Part shown: positions 7,957 to 17,398 of the stretch, piece by piece
Layout: every line of letters starts with the position of its first letter
Numbering within the stretch: position 1 is the first letter of the stretch
NCBI GenBank assembly: GCA_020440645.1
Contig: JAGRNR010000005.1
Coordinates: 1 to 64,000, forward strand
Length of the DNA stretch: 64,000 nt
From: JAHEFU01 sp020440645
Lineage (GTDB): Bacteria; 4484-113; JAFGCY01
Direction: 5' to 3'
Notes under the pieces: generated by a model
What the model was told of the DNA's origin: nothing
Database searches by the model: none
What the model saw: the letters and a program-made list of their open reading frames with translations, nothing else
Made by a program: the position numbers and the translations under genes

Positions 7957-10353
7957 GTGAGGAAGGCAGTCATCATCAGCCTTGCCGCAGTGATTGCGGC
8001 CCTGCTCGCCGGCATCGCGCTGGCCCAGAACCAGCCCGCAACAGTTGCCGGGGAGGACCCCGATGTCAACCTGATGCAGGCCAGCTACATCTCCGTGCAG
8101 GACGTGCAGGCTGAGGTGCCGCAGGGAGACCTGCACATCGAGCAGGGAGTGGTCGGCATCTTTCCGAACCTGCCGCGCCGGATGGCCGGCCTGTTCATCG
8201 GCGATGCCCGGATTGAATTGACCGACCTCGACAAGGGGCCGGCATCCCTCAACCTGTTCAATGAAATGGAGCCGGATCGCCGCGTAAGGCGGATCCAGGT
8301 CGAGAAGGCCTACCTTTCATCCTCGCTGGCGGCGGACGCACGCATCATCCCCTCCGGGCTGACGACGCAGATCCGCACATGGCAGGACCTCGATGACAAG
8401 GAGCAGGAGCAGTTCCGCGAGATCTACCTGCAGAGCATGAGTGATGCCTGGGTTGACAATGCAGGCATCAGCGGCGGAATGGGACACTTCGCCGGCGGCG
8501 GCGGAGGTGCCGGCCCGACGATGCGCTTCCCGAAGGCTCGCGAGTTCTACCTCGCGATGTGGGATGACGACGGCACACGCTGGGACTACCGCGTGGATGC
8601 CAGCGGCACAGAGACCACGATCACGGACTTCACCCGCGGGATCGACTTCTACCGTGCGCCCTGGGCGCCGGAGGAAGCGGACCTTGATGACAACGTCTCC
8701 TTCAGCAAGATCGGCTACACCTATTTCTTCAGCGAGGGCAGCGGTGAACAGCCCGGACGTGTGCAGGCCGCTGTTGATGCGCGGCTGACAGTCAGGGCTG
8801 ATGCAGGGAAGCTGAATCTCGTGAGCTACCCCTGGCTGGAGTTCAGTTCCGTTAAGGATGGCAACGGGCATGAATACAAGTTCCAGCGCGGCGGTGCAGG
8901 ACTGTCGGACTGGCAACTTGCTGTCGAAGGCGATTTCCGCGCCGGGCAGGAATACCAGCTGCTGCTGTTCGCCGACTGTGACGTGCCGGAGAGCTTCAGC
9001 GGCATCGGCTACGGCGGAGCTTATCGCTTCGACACGGCGTCCCTGTGGCCCGGTGAGGACAGTGCGACCAACATCACCATCAGTGTGCAGACCGCCGATC
9101 AGGCCGTAAAGGTGGTGGCTGCCAGCGATGGCCATACCGAGATGCCGGCGGGGGATGGAAGTGTGTATTCGTGGGAAAGCAGCACCCGCAGCCAGATGGT
9201 GGTGGCGACGGCCTTCCCGAGCCGATCGCTGGCGACGGACTGGGGCAGCGTTGAGGTTTTCGCACCGGACAGCCTGATAGACGGTGTTGCGGAACTGGGC
9301 TACGTCGCCTGCCTCGGTGACATGATCGGCTACTTCACTGAATTGTGGGGACCGCTCGGTCCGGCGGATGCCAACGGCCAGCACCGGCTGCGCGTTTTCC
9401 TGCTGCCGGATGAGGAGGGTGTGCAGGCCTTCGAGGATGCCGGCTTCGTGTTCATCCTCGGCAGCCGCAGCGGAATCCCGCTCGTCACGCATGAAGTGGC
9501 CCACATCTGGTGGGGCCAGGGCTTCAGCGGACCGCGCTGGTTCCAGGAAGGCATGGCCAACTACGCCGCTGCCAAGTTCCTCGAGAACTTTGGTGGGCAG
9601 TACGGCGAAGACCCGCTCAGCTACCGCCGCTACCTGATCAACTTTGGGCTGGCGCATGAGCTGCCGCTGCCCCTGCCGCGCCGCGATGAACTGGACGACA
9701 GCGCGGCGATCTACCACAACAGCGCCGGCTTCCTGCTGACGCTCGACGACCGCCTGCCCGGCGGGCTCGATCCAGTGCTGAAGAAGGTGTACAGCGAGCA
9801 TGCCTTCGGCCATGCGATTGACGACGATGCCCAACTCGGCGCAATGCTGGCTGACGGCAATTCAGAAGCGGGCACACTGTTTGACAATTACGTGATGAAG
9901 GGCGTCTACGATTCCGTGGACTCAGACGATGAGACCTATCGTGAGATGGTGCGCACGCCGGACCGTGACAATTACGCCCGCCTGCTGGACTGGCTCAACC
10001 CGACCTACCGCAAGATGGGGATGGGTGACTACCAGGGTGCGCTGTATTGCGCCAAACGGGCACTGGAGTACCGCAGCGAACCGAAGGACCATTACATGGT
10101 GGCCGACCTGACCCTGCGCAGCGGGCAGGTTGAGGAAGCGGAGCAGATGGCATGGCAGTTGCTGGAGAGCGAGGATGAGGCGACGGCGGTCAAGACCTAC
10201 TGGCTGCTGGCCCGGATCCACCGCGAGCAGGGCCATGCCACGGAGGAGCGCAATGCCCTCAATGAGCTTGTAACCAGGGGACCGGCACTGGGTCTGATGC
10301 GTGAAGTGCAGCAGGCCACAGCGCGACTCGAGGAGCTGGACGGCAAGCAGTAA
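7957..10353 (+). CDS. Secreted gluzincin metallopeptidase (peptidase MA-like) with C-terminal TPRs
   Basis: 798 residues from a GTG at 7957 with GGAGG nine bases upstream; an in-frame ATG at 7921 would put 12 polar residues before the signal peptide and is less likely. The signal peptide (VIISLAAVIAALLAGIALAQ) has no lipobox. A zinc motif HEVAH is at 512-516 with the third ligand in WFQEG (E531), the arrangement of peptidase MA/M1-type gluzincins. The first 450 residues are beta-rich and resemble the N-terminal part of M1-like enzymes. Residues about 680-780 contain TPR-like helices (GDYQGALYCAKRALE, GQVEEAEQMAWQLL). The enzyme should act on peptides in the periplasm or outside. It lies just upstream of the lipoprotein array. 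Confidence 0.85.
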   Translation: MRKAVIISLAAVIAALLAGIALAQNQPATVAGEDPDVNLMQASYISVQDVQAEVPQGDLHIEQGVVGIFPNLPRRMAGLFIGDARIELTDLDKGPASLNLFNEMEPDRRVRRIQVEKAYLSSSLAADARIIPSGLTTQIRTWQDLDDKEQEQFREIYLQSMSDAWVDNAGISGGMGHFAGGGGGAGPTMRFPKAREFYLAMWDDDGTRWDYRVDASGTETTITDFTRGIDFYRAPWAPEEADLDDNVSFSKIGYTYFFSEGSGEQPGRVQAAVDARLTVRADAGKLNLVSYPWLEFSSVKDGNGHEYKFQRGGAGLSDWQLAVEGDFRAGQEYQLLLFADCDVPESFSGIGYGGAYRFDTASLWPGEDSATNITISVQTADQAVKVVAASDGHTEMPAGDGSVYSWESSTRSQMVVATAFPSRSLATDWGSVEVFAPDSLIDGVAELGYVACLGDMIGYFTELWGPLGPADANGQHRLRVFLLPDEEGVQAFEDAGFVFILGSRSGIPLVTHEVAHIWWGQGFSGPRWFQEGMANYAAAKFLENFGGQYGEDPLSYRRYLINFGLAHELPLPLPRRDELDDSAAIYHNSAGFLLTLDDRLPGGLDPVLKKVYSEHAFGHAIDDDAQLGAMLADGNSEAGTLFDNYVMKGVYDSVDSDDETYREMVRTPDRDNYARLLDWLNPTYRKMGMGDYQGALYCAKRALEYRSEPKDHYMVADLTLRSGQVEEAEQMAWQLLESEDEATAVKTYWLLARIHREQGHATEERNALNELVTRGPALGLMREVQQATARLEELDGKQ

Positions 10354-10465
10354 TCACAACTGGCTTTCTCAATTGAACTGCATACTGGCAACAGGAATGT
10401 TGTTCGTGTGATTTCCAGGGATATGCGTTGCAGGGACATCGGGGGACAAAAGTCCTGATTTGCCC

Positions 10466-10544
10466 TTTACTGATCAGAATTGCACGTTATCCTATCCGCG
10501 TCGACAAGGCGGTGTGACAACCGCAACAGCTGAATCGATTCGGC
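10466..10544 (+). promoter_or_regulatory. Group A promoter and structured leader, copy 1
   Basis: TTTACT at 10466-10471 and TATCCT at 10488-10493 are separated by 16 nt, a sigma70-like promoter. The leader of about 75 nt holds a hairpin GCGGT/ACCGC (10509-10524) and a near-palindrome, GCTGAAT pairing with ATTCGGC (10529-10544). The same arrangement is found before genes 2, 3 and 4 of the array. A GGGACAT...GGGGACA block lies just upstream at about 10433-10447 and is also repeated in all four copies, a possible operator. Confidence 0.7.
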
Positions 10545-10576
10545 GACAGTCTCAAATTCTCTACGGGTGAATTGCC

Positions 10577-13500
10577 ATGAAGACGTGTTGCCAGATACTG
10601 CCGGTGTTGCTGGCAGTGATAGCCATTGCCTCCTGCGGAGGCAACCAGCCGGGAACGATGCTGCAGGAGGAACTGCAGGCCCCACCCCAGATCGGGGAGG
10701 CGGTTCAGTACTCCGGCAGCATGCCCGCGCTGGATGAACTAGACGGGGAGCTGCGCGATGTCAGTGCGGCCGGGCTCGGCTGGTATGGACTGAACCTTCG
10801 TGCCACGGGAGGCATGCGCCGCAATGGTGGGGTCAGCCTCGACGGGGATGCGCTGCAGTTCACTGCAGGCGATCAACCGGCCTGGCAGATCTGGTCACTT
10901 GGTGGCCTGGGCCTCGATCTGCTGCCCTCCGCCTTCAGCACTGAGGTCAGTGACATGAGTGGTGAGTATTTCATTGCCGTTGCAGACTATGGAACGGGTC
11001 GCTGGCGCTGGAGTGGACCATACACAGAAAACACCCAGCTTGATCATTACCCGCTGTCCGGCAGTCCGCCTTTCTCAGAGCTGCTCAGCGGAATCAACGC
11101 CCACCATGTGGCAGTTCTGGCGACCCCGGGCAGCAGCTTCAGGCTCGATGCCGCCTCCATCAGGCTCCAGGATGATGGTTCCGCGCCTTTACCAACGGAG
11201 CTGCTGCTGCTGACCCCGGGAGAGGATTCGGTCAGTGTGCAATGGATTGGCAGCGCATCCCAGGGAGAGCCGGATTTCGCCGGATACTACGTGGAGCGAG
11301 CCCCCGAGTCCAGCGGTGAGTTTGTCACACTGTACGCGGACCCACAGAAAAACACACATTACATAGACAAGGGTGTGACCCCAGGAACACTGTATCGCTA
11401 CAGGGTTGCGAGTGTGGACCTGGAAGGCAACCGGGCAGTGTCGGAAGTGCAGACTGGTGGCCCCGAAGCGGGTGGCAACGTCCCGCCGGTCTGCATTGTG
11501 GACGTCGACCCGGGTCCTTATGAGGGTACCAGCACGATTTCGCTGGACCTGAGCGGAAGCTACGACGCGGATGGCGAACCGATCGAGGACTACCTGGTGA
11601 TTGACGTCGAGAACCTGACGGCAATTGAGCAGGTTAGTCCGTATTTCGAGCTGGAGCTCGATGCCGGTTGCCACCGGCTGATGTGCTACGCGCAGAACAC
11701 GAGCGGGACCGGCTCGTACGTGCAGAACATCAGGATCTATCCGCGCTGGCAGCCTGAGCCATCCCTGGCAGTCCATCCGATGCCCATTGCTTCGCGCTAT
11801 GCGCAGACTGTGATTGGCTACAATCCTGATGACGGGAACAATTACATCCTGCGCACTGACAAGCTTGGCAACACGCTGGAGCTGGAAGTGCGCAATGGGC
11901 AGACGGTACTTACCGTGCAGCGCGTCCTCCTTGAAGCTGATGAACTGACACTGCTTTCAGACCCGGTGTTCCACGACGGGCAGATGTGGTTCCTGGCAAG
12001 CACGCTCTATGGACAGCTGCTGTTGTCCAGCGATGGCACGAATCTTGTGGAGCAGGCAATCCCGGAAGTTCCGGGCAGCAATGACGGACCCGCCAGCATT
12101 GTCAGTACGGGCGACAGCCTGGTCCTGGTCCGCACGCTGGAGGCCGCTGTCGGTGTCAGCATCCAGGCGATCGAGCTTGGCAGCGGGCAGTTCCGTACTC
12201 TTGCAGAGGAGGCTTACATCGGCTGGTCCGCGGCCAGTGATCCTGCCAACGGACACTTTGAGCTACTCTACAGCAAGGACGGGGAGGTTGCCTGCCAGGT
12301 GTTCAATTCAGAACTCGACCTGGTGGATACTCTTGAGCTGGGCAGCTTCGGCTACTTTTCAATTGACCTGGCCCTCGCCCCGGCCAGTGGTGACCGCTTT
12401 GTGGTCTGCCGGGATATCTCCGATGTCTGGCTGGCATTCTACGACAGCAACCTGCAGCAGTGGACAGAGCCGTCACCGGCCCCGGCCGCGCCTGCTGCGG
12501 AGTACATTCCAGAAATCATGCTTGACGAAGGTGTACCATTTGTGGCCTTTGTCGACAGCCAGTCCTCACTTGACCTGTACCTGATCTCCGAGGGCATCTG
12601 GGACCATCGCGGCCAGCTAAGCACGCAGTGCAGTGCGGATACCCTCGCATCTTGCAGTGCCGCAGGGCAGGATGGCCTGCTGGTGCACTACGATGTCGAG
12701 ACCGGGAATGAATACCTTATCGTGACGGACATCAACGGCAGCACACAGCTGCTGGATACGATCAAGCACATCTCACACTACAAGGGGCTGACCGCCTGTG
12801 CCAGTGATGACAAGCTGGTGATCGCCATGACCACCAAGCAGGATGGCTGGTGGACTACCGGGATCGGAGCCAGTTTCCAGCCCCTGCAGACCCGGGCTGG
12901 GGTTGACAGCATCCAGTGTTTCTCAGATCGCGAGAATGCCTACATCAGCACGAGCAGCGGCGATGATGCCTACATGATGCAGATTGACGGCGGTACACTG
13001 GAGCTGATCCAGGACCTGCAGATGCAGGATGCAGGGGCTCGCCCCATCGTCGGCAGCGGCCTGGATTCCGTCTGGTACTGCGATGAAACGGACCAGCCGG
13101 ATCCCCTGGTTGGCTTCTACAGCGGCAACAGCATGCCCATTGTGGTGGACACCAGTCGGATCTGGTGCGGCAACCTCGCCGGGTTTGAATACGGACATGT
13201 GCTTGGGCCAATGGTCTATGGTGGCACTGAGTCCGGCATTGGCAACTCTGTGGGCCTGTATGACGGTAAGGATGAATCCATCGAACTGCTCTTCCCGGCG
13301 GACAGGCATCTTTCGCTGGAAGACGGACTGGCGGACCGCAGGATGGATTCAACCTGGTTCAGGAATTCCATCTTCCAGCCGCTGTCTCTCACTTACATTG
13401 CCAGTGGAGCCAGCCGAAGCCCCGTGCGGATCGTGCACAAACCCCAGGGCAGCACCGTAAGCACGGAATTGCCACTTACCGGAAGTGACTGGACAGTCAG

Positions 13501-13723
13501 CTGCGGCAAGGGCCTCAACGAGGTGGAAGTCAGCCTGCTGGCCAGTACTGACGGACACAGGCGCTACATGGAATGGGACAACTTCGGTGCTTTTGAGCAG
13601 CTAGCAATGCCGGACACGGGCTGGTCTGACCAACACGAAATCGTCATCGGGCACGATGGCCGCTGGCACATCGTTTACCACAATCTTGAGACTGACAGCA
13701 TCATGGTCTGGAGCACGGAATAG
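10577..13723 (+). CDS. Array lipoprotein 1 (group A)
   Basis: 1,048 residues. Signal peptide MKTCCQILPVLLAVIAIASC with the lipidated cysteine at residue 20. Approximate domains: N-terminal jelly-roll-like module 40-200 with GLGWYGLNL and ADYGTGRWRWSGPYTEN; Fn3-like 203-298 (DFAGYYVERAPE, YRYRVASVD); PKD-like 302-390 (SLDLSGSYDADGEPIEDY, LDAGCHRLMCY); propeller-like 395-1048 ending GRWHIVYHNLETDSIMVWST. The domains are binding folds; no catalytic motif is visible. The product should be lipid-anchored at the cell surface or in the periplasm. It has its own promoter and a hairpin after the stop. The function and ligand are unknown. Confidence 0.9.
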   Translation: MKTCCQILPVLLAVIAIASCGGNQPGTMLQEELQAPPQIGEAVQYSGSMPALDELDGELRDVSAAGLGWYGLNLRATGGMRRNGGVSLDGDALQFTAGDQPAWQIWSLGGLGLDLLPSAFSTEVSDMSGEYFIAVADYGTGRWRWSGPYTENTQLDHYPLSGSPPFSELLSGINAHHVAVLATPGSSFRLDAASIRLQDDGSAPLPTELLLLTPGEDSVSVQWIGSASQGEPDFAGYYVERAPESSGEFVTLYADPQKNTHYIDKGVTPGTLYRYRVASVDLEGNRAVSEVQTGGPEAGGNVPPVCIVDVDPGPYEGTSTISLDLSGSYDADGEPIEDYLVIDVENLTAIEQVSPYFELELDAGCHRLMCYAQNTSGTGSYVQNIRIYPRWQPEPSLAVHPMPIASRYAQTVIGYNPDDGNNYILRTDKLGNTLELEVRNGQTVLTVQRVLLEADELTLLSDPVFHDGQMWFLASTLYGQLLLSSDGTNLVEQAIPEVPGSNDGPASIVSTGDSLVLVRTLEAAVGVSIQAIELGSGQFRTLAEEAYIGWSAASDPANGHFELLYSKDGEVACQVFNSELDLVDTLELGSFGYFSIDLALAPASGDRFVVCRDISDVWLAFYDSNLQQWTEPSPAPAAPAAEYIPEIMLDEGVPFVAFVDSQSSLDLYLISEGIWDHRGQLSTQCSADTLASCSAAGQDGLLVHYDVETGNEYLIVTDINGSTQLLDTIKHISHYKGLTACASDDKLVIAMTTKQDGWWTTGIGASFQPLQTRAGVDSIQCFSDRENAYISTSSGDDAYMMQIDGGTLELIQDLQMQDAGARPIVGSGLDSVWYCDETDQPDPLVGFYSGNSMPIVVDTSRIWCGNLAGFEYGHVLGPMVYGGTESGIGNSVGLYDGKDESIELLFPADRHLSLEDGLADRRMDSTWFRNSIFQPLSLTYIASGASRSPVRIVHKPQGSTVSTELPLTGSDWTVSCGKGLNEVEVSLLASTDGHRRYMEWDNFGAFEQLAMPDTGWSDQHEIVIGHDGRWHIVYHNLETDSIMVWSTE

Positions 13724-13746
13724 GAATTCTGTCAGCGGACTGAGTT

Positions 13747-13772
13747 ACAGGCGAGCTGCAATGCCCGCCTGT
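13747..13772 (+). terminator. Hairpin after array gene 1
   Basis: ACAGGCG (13747-13753) pairs with CGCCTGT (13766-13772) 23 nt after the stop. No T-tract follows, so it may protect the 3' end or act with Rho rather than terminate alone. Equivalent hairpins follow genes 2 and 3. Confidence 0.4.
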
Positions 13773-13863
13773 CCTGCTTTCTATTGCCTTCCCTGGACAG
13801 GTATGGGAGGATACTGGCAATCGAATCCGGGGGACATGGGGGGACAAAAGCCCTGATTTGCCC

Positions 13864-13942
13864 TTTACTGATCAGAATTGCACGTTATCCTATCCGCGTC
13901 GACAAGGCGGTGTGACAACCGCAACAGCTGAATCGATTCGGC
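13864..13942 (+). promoter_or_regulatory. Group A promoter and structured leader, copy 2
   Basis: TTTACT at 13864-13869 and TATCCT at 13886-13891, spacer 16 nt. Leader hairpin GCGGT/ACCGC at 13907-13922 and near-palindrome at 13927-13942. About 100 nt are almost identical to copy 1, which points to recent duplication or gene conversion. Confidence 0.7.
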
Positions 13943-13974
13943 AACACTCTCAATTTCTCTACGGGTGAATTGTC

Positions 13975-16900
13975 ATGAAGACGTGTTGCCTCTTGCTGCT
14001 GGCCTTGCTGGCAGCGATAGCCACTGCCTCCTGCGGAGGCAACGGTGCGGGCATTGACCTGCAGCCGGCCGGGGATGACCCGGTATCAATCGAAGATCAG
14101 GCGGTTGCCGTAACGGGACTGCCTGATCCTGCATCGCTCGGTGAGCCGGGGCGGATTGTCAGCTCGGGTGAGCAGGGCTGGTTTGATGTCAGCCTATATC
14201 AGACCTACAAGTCTGAACGCTCCCAGGGTGTCGAAATCGACAACGGCCTGCTCGGGTTCGAAGCAGGGAACGGCACTGCCTGGCAGTTCTGGGGAGTGGG
14301 TGGCTTTGATTCGGACGTCAAGCCCTCAGCGATCTCCGCCAAGGTGGTGGATGTTATCGGCGAATACTACATCGGCGTGGCTGACTACAAGCTTGGTCGT
14401 TGGCAGTTCCATGGACCTTTCACTGAATCCGCCGGTGTTGATCATGATGCGGCGGCCGCAACTCCTGCACTGAGCAATCTGCTTAAGGATGGTTCGCAGC
14501 ACTACGTTGCTCTGATTGTGCCGGATGGCTCAAGTCTGAAACTGGAAACGCTGTCCATTGGGCTGGCGGCAGATGGTGATTCACCGGTCCCTCCCAATGT
14601 CTACTGCATGCCCGGCGAGGACTATGTAATGGTACGCTGGCAGCACAGTCTTGACCTGGAGGACCTGGACTTCGCCGGCTACAGCATTGAACGTGCGGAT
14701 CTCTTCTCCGAGGAATATGCCACCGTCTCTGAGGAACTGGTCACTGGAACCATGTGGCAGGATCACACCGTTGAGCCTGGTGAGTTCTACCGCTACAGGG
14801 TCAGGGCCCATTCACTCAGTGGGGCGAATGCAGTTTCCAGTTCAGCAGTTGGCGGGACCGAAGCCGGTGCCAATTGCCCTCCGATCTGCAAAATGACGGT
14901 TACGGAAGGTCCCTTCCATGGCCCCTCCGAAGTGACCATTGACCTGTCAGGCAGCTATGATCCTGACGGAGACCCTATAACGGTCTACAGGTTCAACTTC
15001 GGATTTGGCAAGGCTGAAGTCACACAGTCAACACCGATCCTGACAACGACTCTCCAGCCGGGAAGCTACAACATCTTCGGTGCGGCTGGTGACAGTTCCA
15101 CCACATCGGGTTTTTCCTACAAGACAATCACGGTCTACCCGGAATGGAAATCCGAACCAACGGTCATCGAGGAATCTTCAGCATACTTCCCGCGGGTGAC
15201 GCTTTCTTCCGCCGGATTGCATACCCAGAGTGGAATGCTCTGCACACTGTACTTTGACATTGCAACGAACAACATTGCCATGCTCGAGGATGATGGCAAT
15301 GGCCATGCTGAGGTGCACCAGCTATTCGGACCGACGGGTCAGCTGTATACGATGTCCAATGCCTGCGAGTTTGCAGGAGACATCTACTGGTGCGTCAGCG
15401 ACAGGAACTACAGACGCAGCATCGTGCGCTGGGACGGCTCTGAACTCTCGATCATGGAAACTGATCTCAGGAAGGCCTTCACAGTCATCTATGATCAGCT
15501 CATAGAGTTCAACGGCAGGCTGATGCTCGTCTATTCCCGTCAGAGAACGACTTACTTCCAGATGACGGTGCGTGATCTGTTCTCGGGAGAGGACCACATT
15601 TATGATGAGGAATTCCGCTCGCCATTCAAGCTGGCAGTTGATCCGGCAGGCGAGTATCTTGACTTCCTCGTGCAGGATAAGAGTGACGAGGGTTTATGGT
15701 TCAGGCTGGACAGAGACTTCGACCTCGTTGACAGCGAATCACTGCCGGAATGCCTGCCGAAGGTGGCTGACCTGGCTGCCGACCCCATGAGCCGTGATGT
15801 ATTCCTTGTCTATAAGGGATCTCCGAAAATGGAGATCAGAACGCTGCCGGACGGGAGTTCCAGCTGGTCTCAGCCGACAATTTCCTCGATCCTGATGCTG
15901 GACGGTAGCAAGGTCCAGATGTTCCACCGAGGCGGCAAGCTGCTGCTGGTCCTGCAGGACCTGTTTGCCAACGTTGTGCTTTACGAGGTCAGCGTGGGTG
16001 GCATCACCAAGCTGTACAACATCGCGGACTTCGTGTTCATGGATGAGTTCTGGGTCACTGAAGGCCACGAAGGGATGCTTCGCTATGTCGGTCTTGACTA
16101 CCGCCCGGATGCAGTTGCCTTCGTGGATGTCTCCGCGGACGGCAAGGAGCTCGCCCATGAGATCCCGGATACTTCCTTGCTGGGCGGGCAGCTGCAGGCG
16201 GCGAAAGGCAGCAACTTCCTTGTTGTTTCCTACTATCGCAACAACAATGCAGTGCATCGCAGCAGCTATGACGGCCAGACATTCAACAGCGGCTCCACCT
16301 TTGCAATTGGCGGCCATACCCAGCTCACGACGGACGGGTCAGTTGTCTACATTGGCAACAGCAAGGAGCGACAGGCGGAGTATGCCCGGATCAACGGCAA
16401 TCAGTACATTCTCAAGCTCACCGAAAACCTGCATGATGATGATGCGCGGCCGCTGCACGGAGGGAATGTCTATTCCAACTGGTACTGCCAGCGCAGCAAG
16501 ACAGAATCATACGCCTTCGGATCAAATGGCTGACAGTTTGACAACAACTTCAGTACATGCGGCAAGACGGTCTGGTGGGGTGCGATGGGCAATTCACCCG
16601 GTATCGGAGACAGTGCGATTGCCGTCACCGGCGGGCAGAGCCTGTTTGATGGCAACCAGGAGGTTAGCGTCGTCAACTATCCGTATGGCAATGCCATGGA
16701 TCTCTATGAAGCCCATCCGTTGCTGCTGGAGCAAAACCACATGGACGGGCGCCGAATGGACTATACGCAGTCCAAGACCGTGATCTCCAGGTCACGGCAC
16801 CATTTCTATTGCGCAATTGACGATGAAGGCAGGGCGAACCGCATTACGCTGGATGATGACACCTACAACATTGCAGTCCTGCCCCTTGAATCAAGTGACA

Positions 16901-17139
16901 TCCGCAGGACTGTCAGTGCTACGTATGCGCATGGTTCAGCCGGTCTTGGCCTCGTTTCAGACAACAACGGTGAGGATGTTTACCTTGAGTGGGACATTCT
17001 CGGCGAATTCGAAAGACTGGAGACCCCCGACTTCGGCTGGTCGAACATGCACGAGATAGTTGTCGGACCCGATGGTCGCTGGCACATCTTCTACCACGAC
17101 CAGGCCACGGACTCCATCATGATGTGGAGCACAGTCTAG
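13975..17139 (+). pseudogene. Array lipoprotein 2 (group A), interrupted by an in-frame TGA
   Basis: The gene starts at an ATG with the group A signal peptide (MKTCCLLLLALLAAIATASC) and runs 852 codons to a TGA at 16531-16533. The same frame then stays open for another 201 codons to the TAG at 17137-17139. The downstream part is clearly the missing end of the family, with MDGRRMDYTQSK (compare MDGRRFSAGSF in gene 3) and the terminal GRWHIFYHDQATDSIMMWST. The TGA is preceded by GGC and followed by CAG TTT GAC, so a single TGG-to-TGA change at a tryptophan would explain it. The frame and domains are otherwise intact, so the lesion is recent, a sequencing error, or read through. Domain order is as in gene 1. 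Without readthrough the protein would lose its last fifth. Confidence 0.8.
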
Positions 17140-17165
17140 CTGATCAATTTCCCAGAAGTGTTGGG

Positions 17166-17189
17166 CGGGCAGGTGGAAACACCTGCCCG
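17166..17189 (+). terminator. Hairpin with GAAA tetraloop after array gene 2
   Basis: CGGGCAGGTG (17166-17175) and CACCTGCCCG (17180-17189) form a perfect 10-bp stem closed by a GAAA tetraloop, 26 nt after the stop. There is no T-tract. The stem sequence is close to that after gene 3. Confidence 0.5.
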
Positions 17190-17292
17190 TCCTGCTTCTC
17201 CGGGGCATTGAACCGGGGGATTGCACGCTCTGCAACCTGCTTCGGAGTGGGACATCCTTGGGACATGAGGGGACAGAACCCGGGTTTTGGCC

Positions 17293-17370
17293 TTTACTGA
17301 TCTGAAAAGCCGGGTATTCTATCCGCGTCGACAAAGCGGGAGTGTCCCGCAACAGCTGAATCGATTCGGC
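17293..17370 (+). promoter_or_regulatory. Group A promoter and structured leader, copy 3
   Basis: TTTACT at 17293-17298 and TATTCT at 17315-17320, spacer 16 nt. The first leader hairpin is now GCGGGA/TCCCGC (17336-17350), different in bases from copies 1 and 2 but still paired; the second element (17355-17370) is unchanged. Confidence 0.7.
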
Positions 17371-17398
17371 AGCAAGCTTAGCTCTACGGGTGATTGAT

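Noticed and set aside
8317..9834. Open frame of 505 codons opposite the metallopeptidase
   Set aside because: The plus strand has the HEVAH zinc motif, a signal peptide and TPRs; the minus-strand translation has none and arises from G+C-rich codons.
16531..16590. Selenocysteine insertion at the TGA of array gene 2
   Set aside because: I see no stable hairpin directly after the TGA as bacterial SECIS elements require, and the paralogs have no cysteine at this place.
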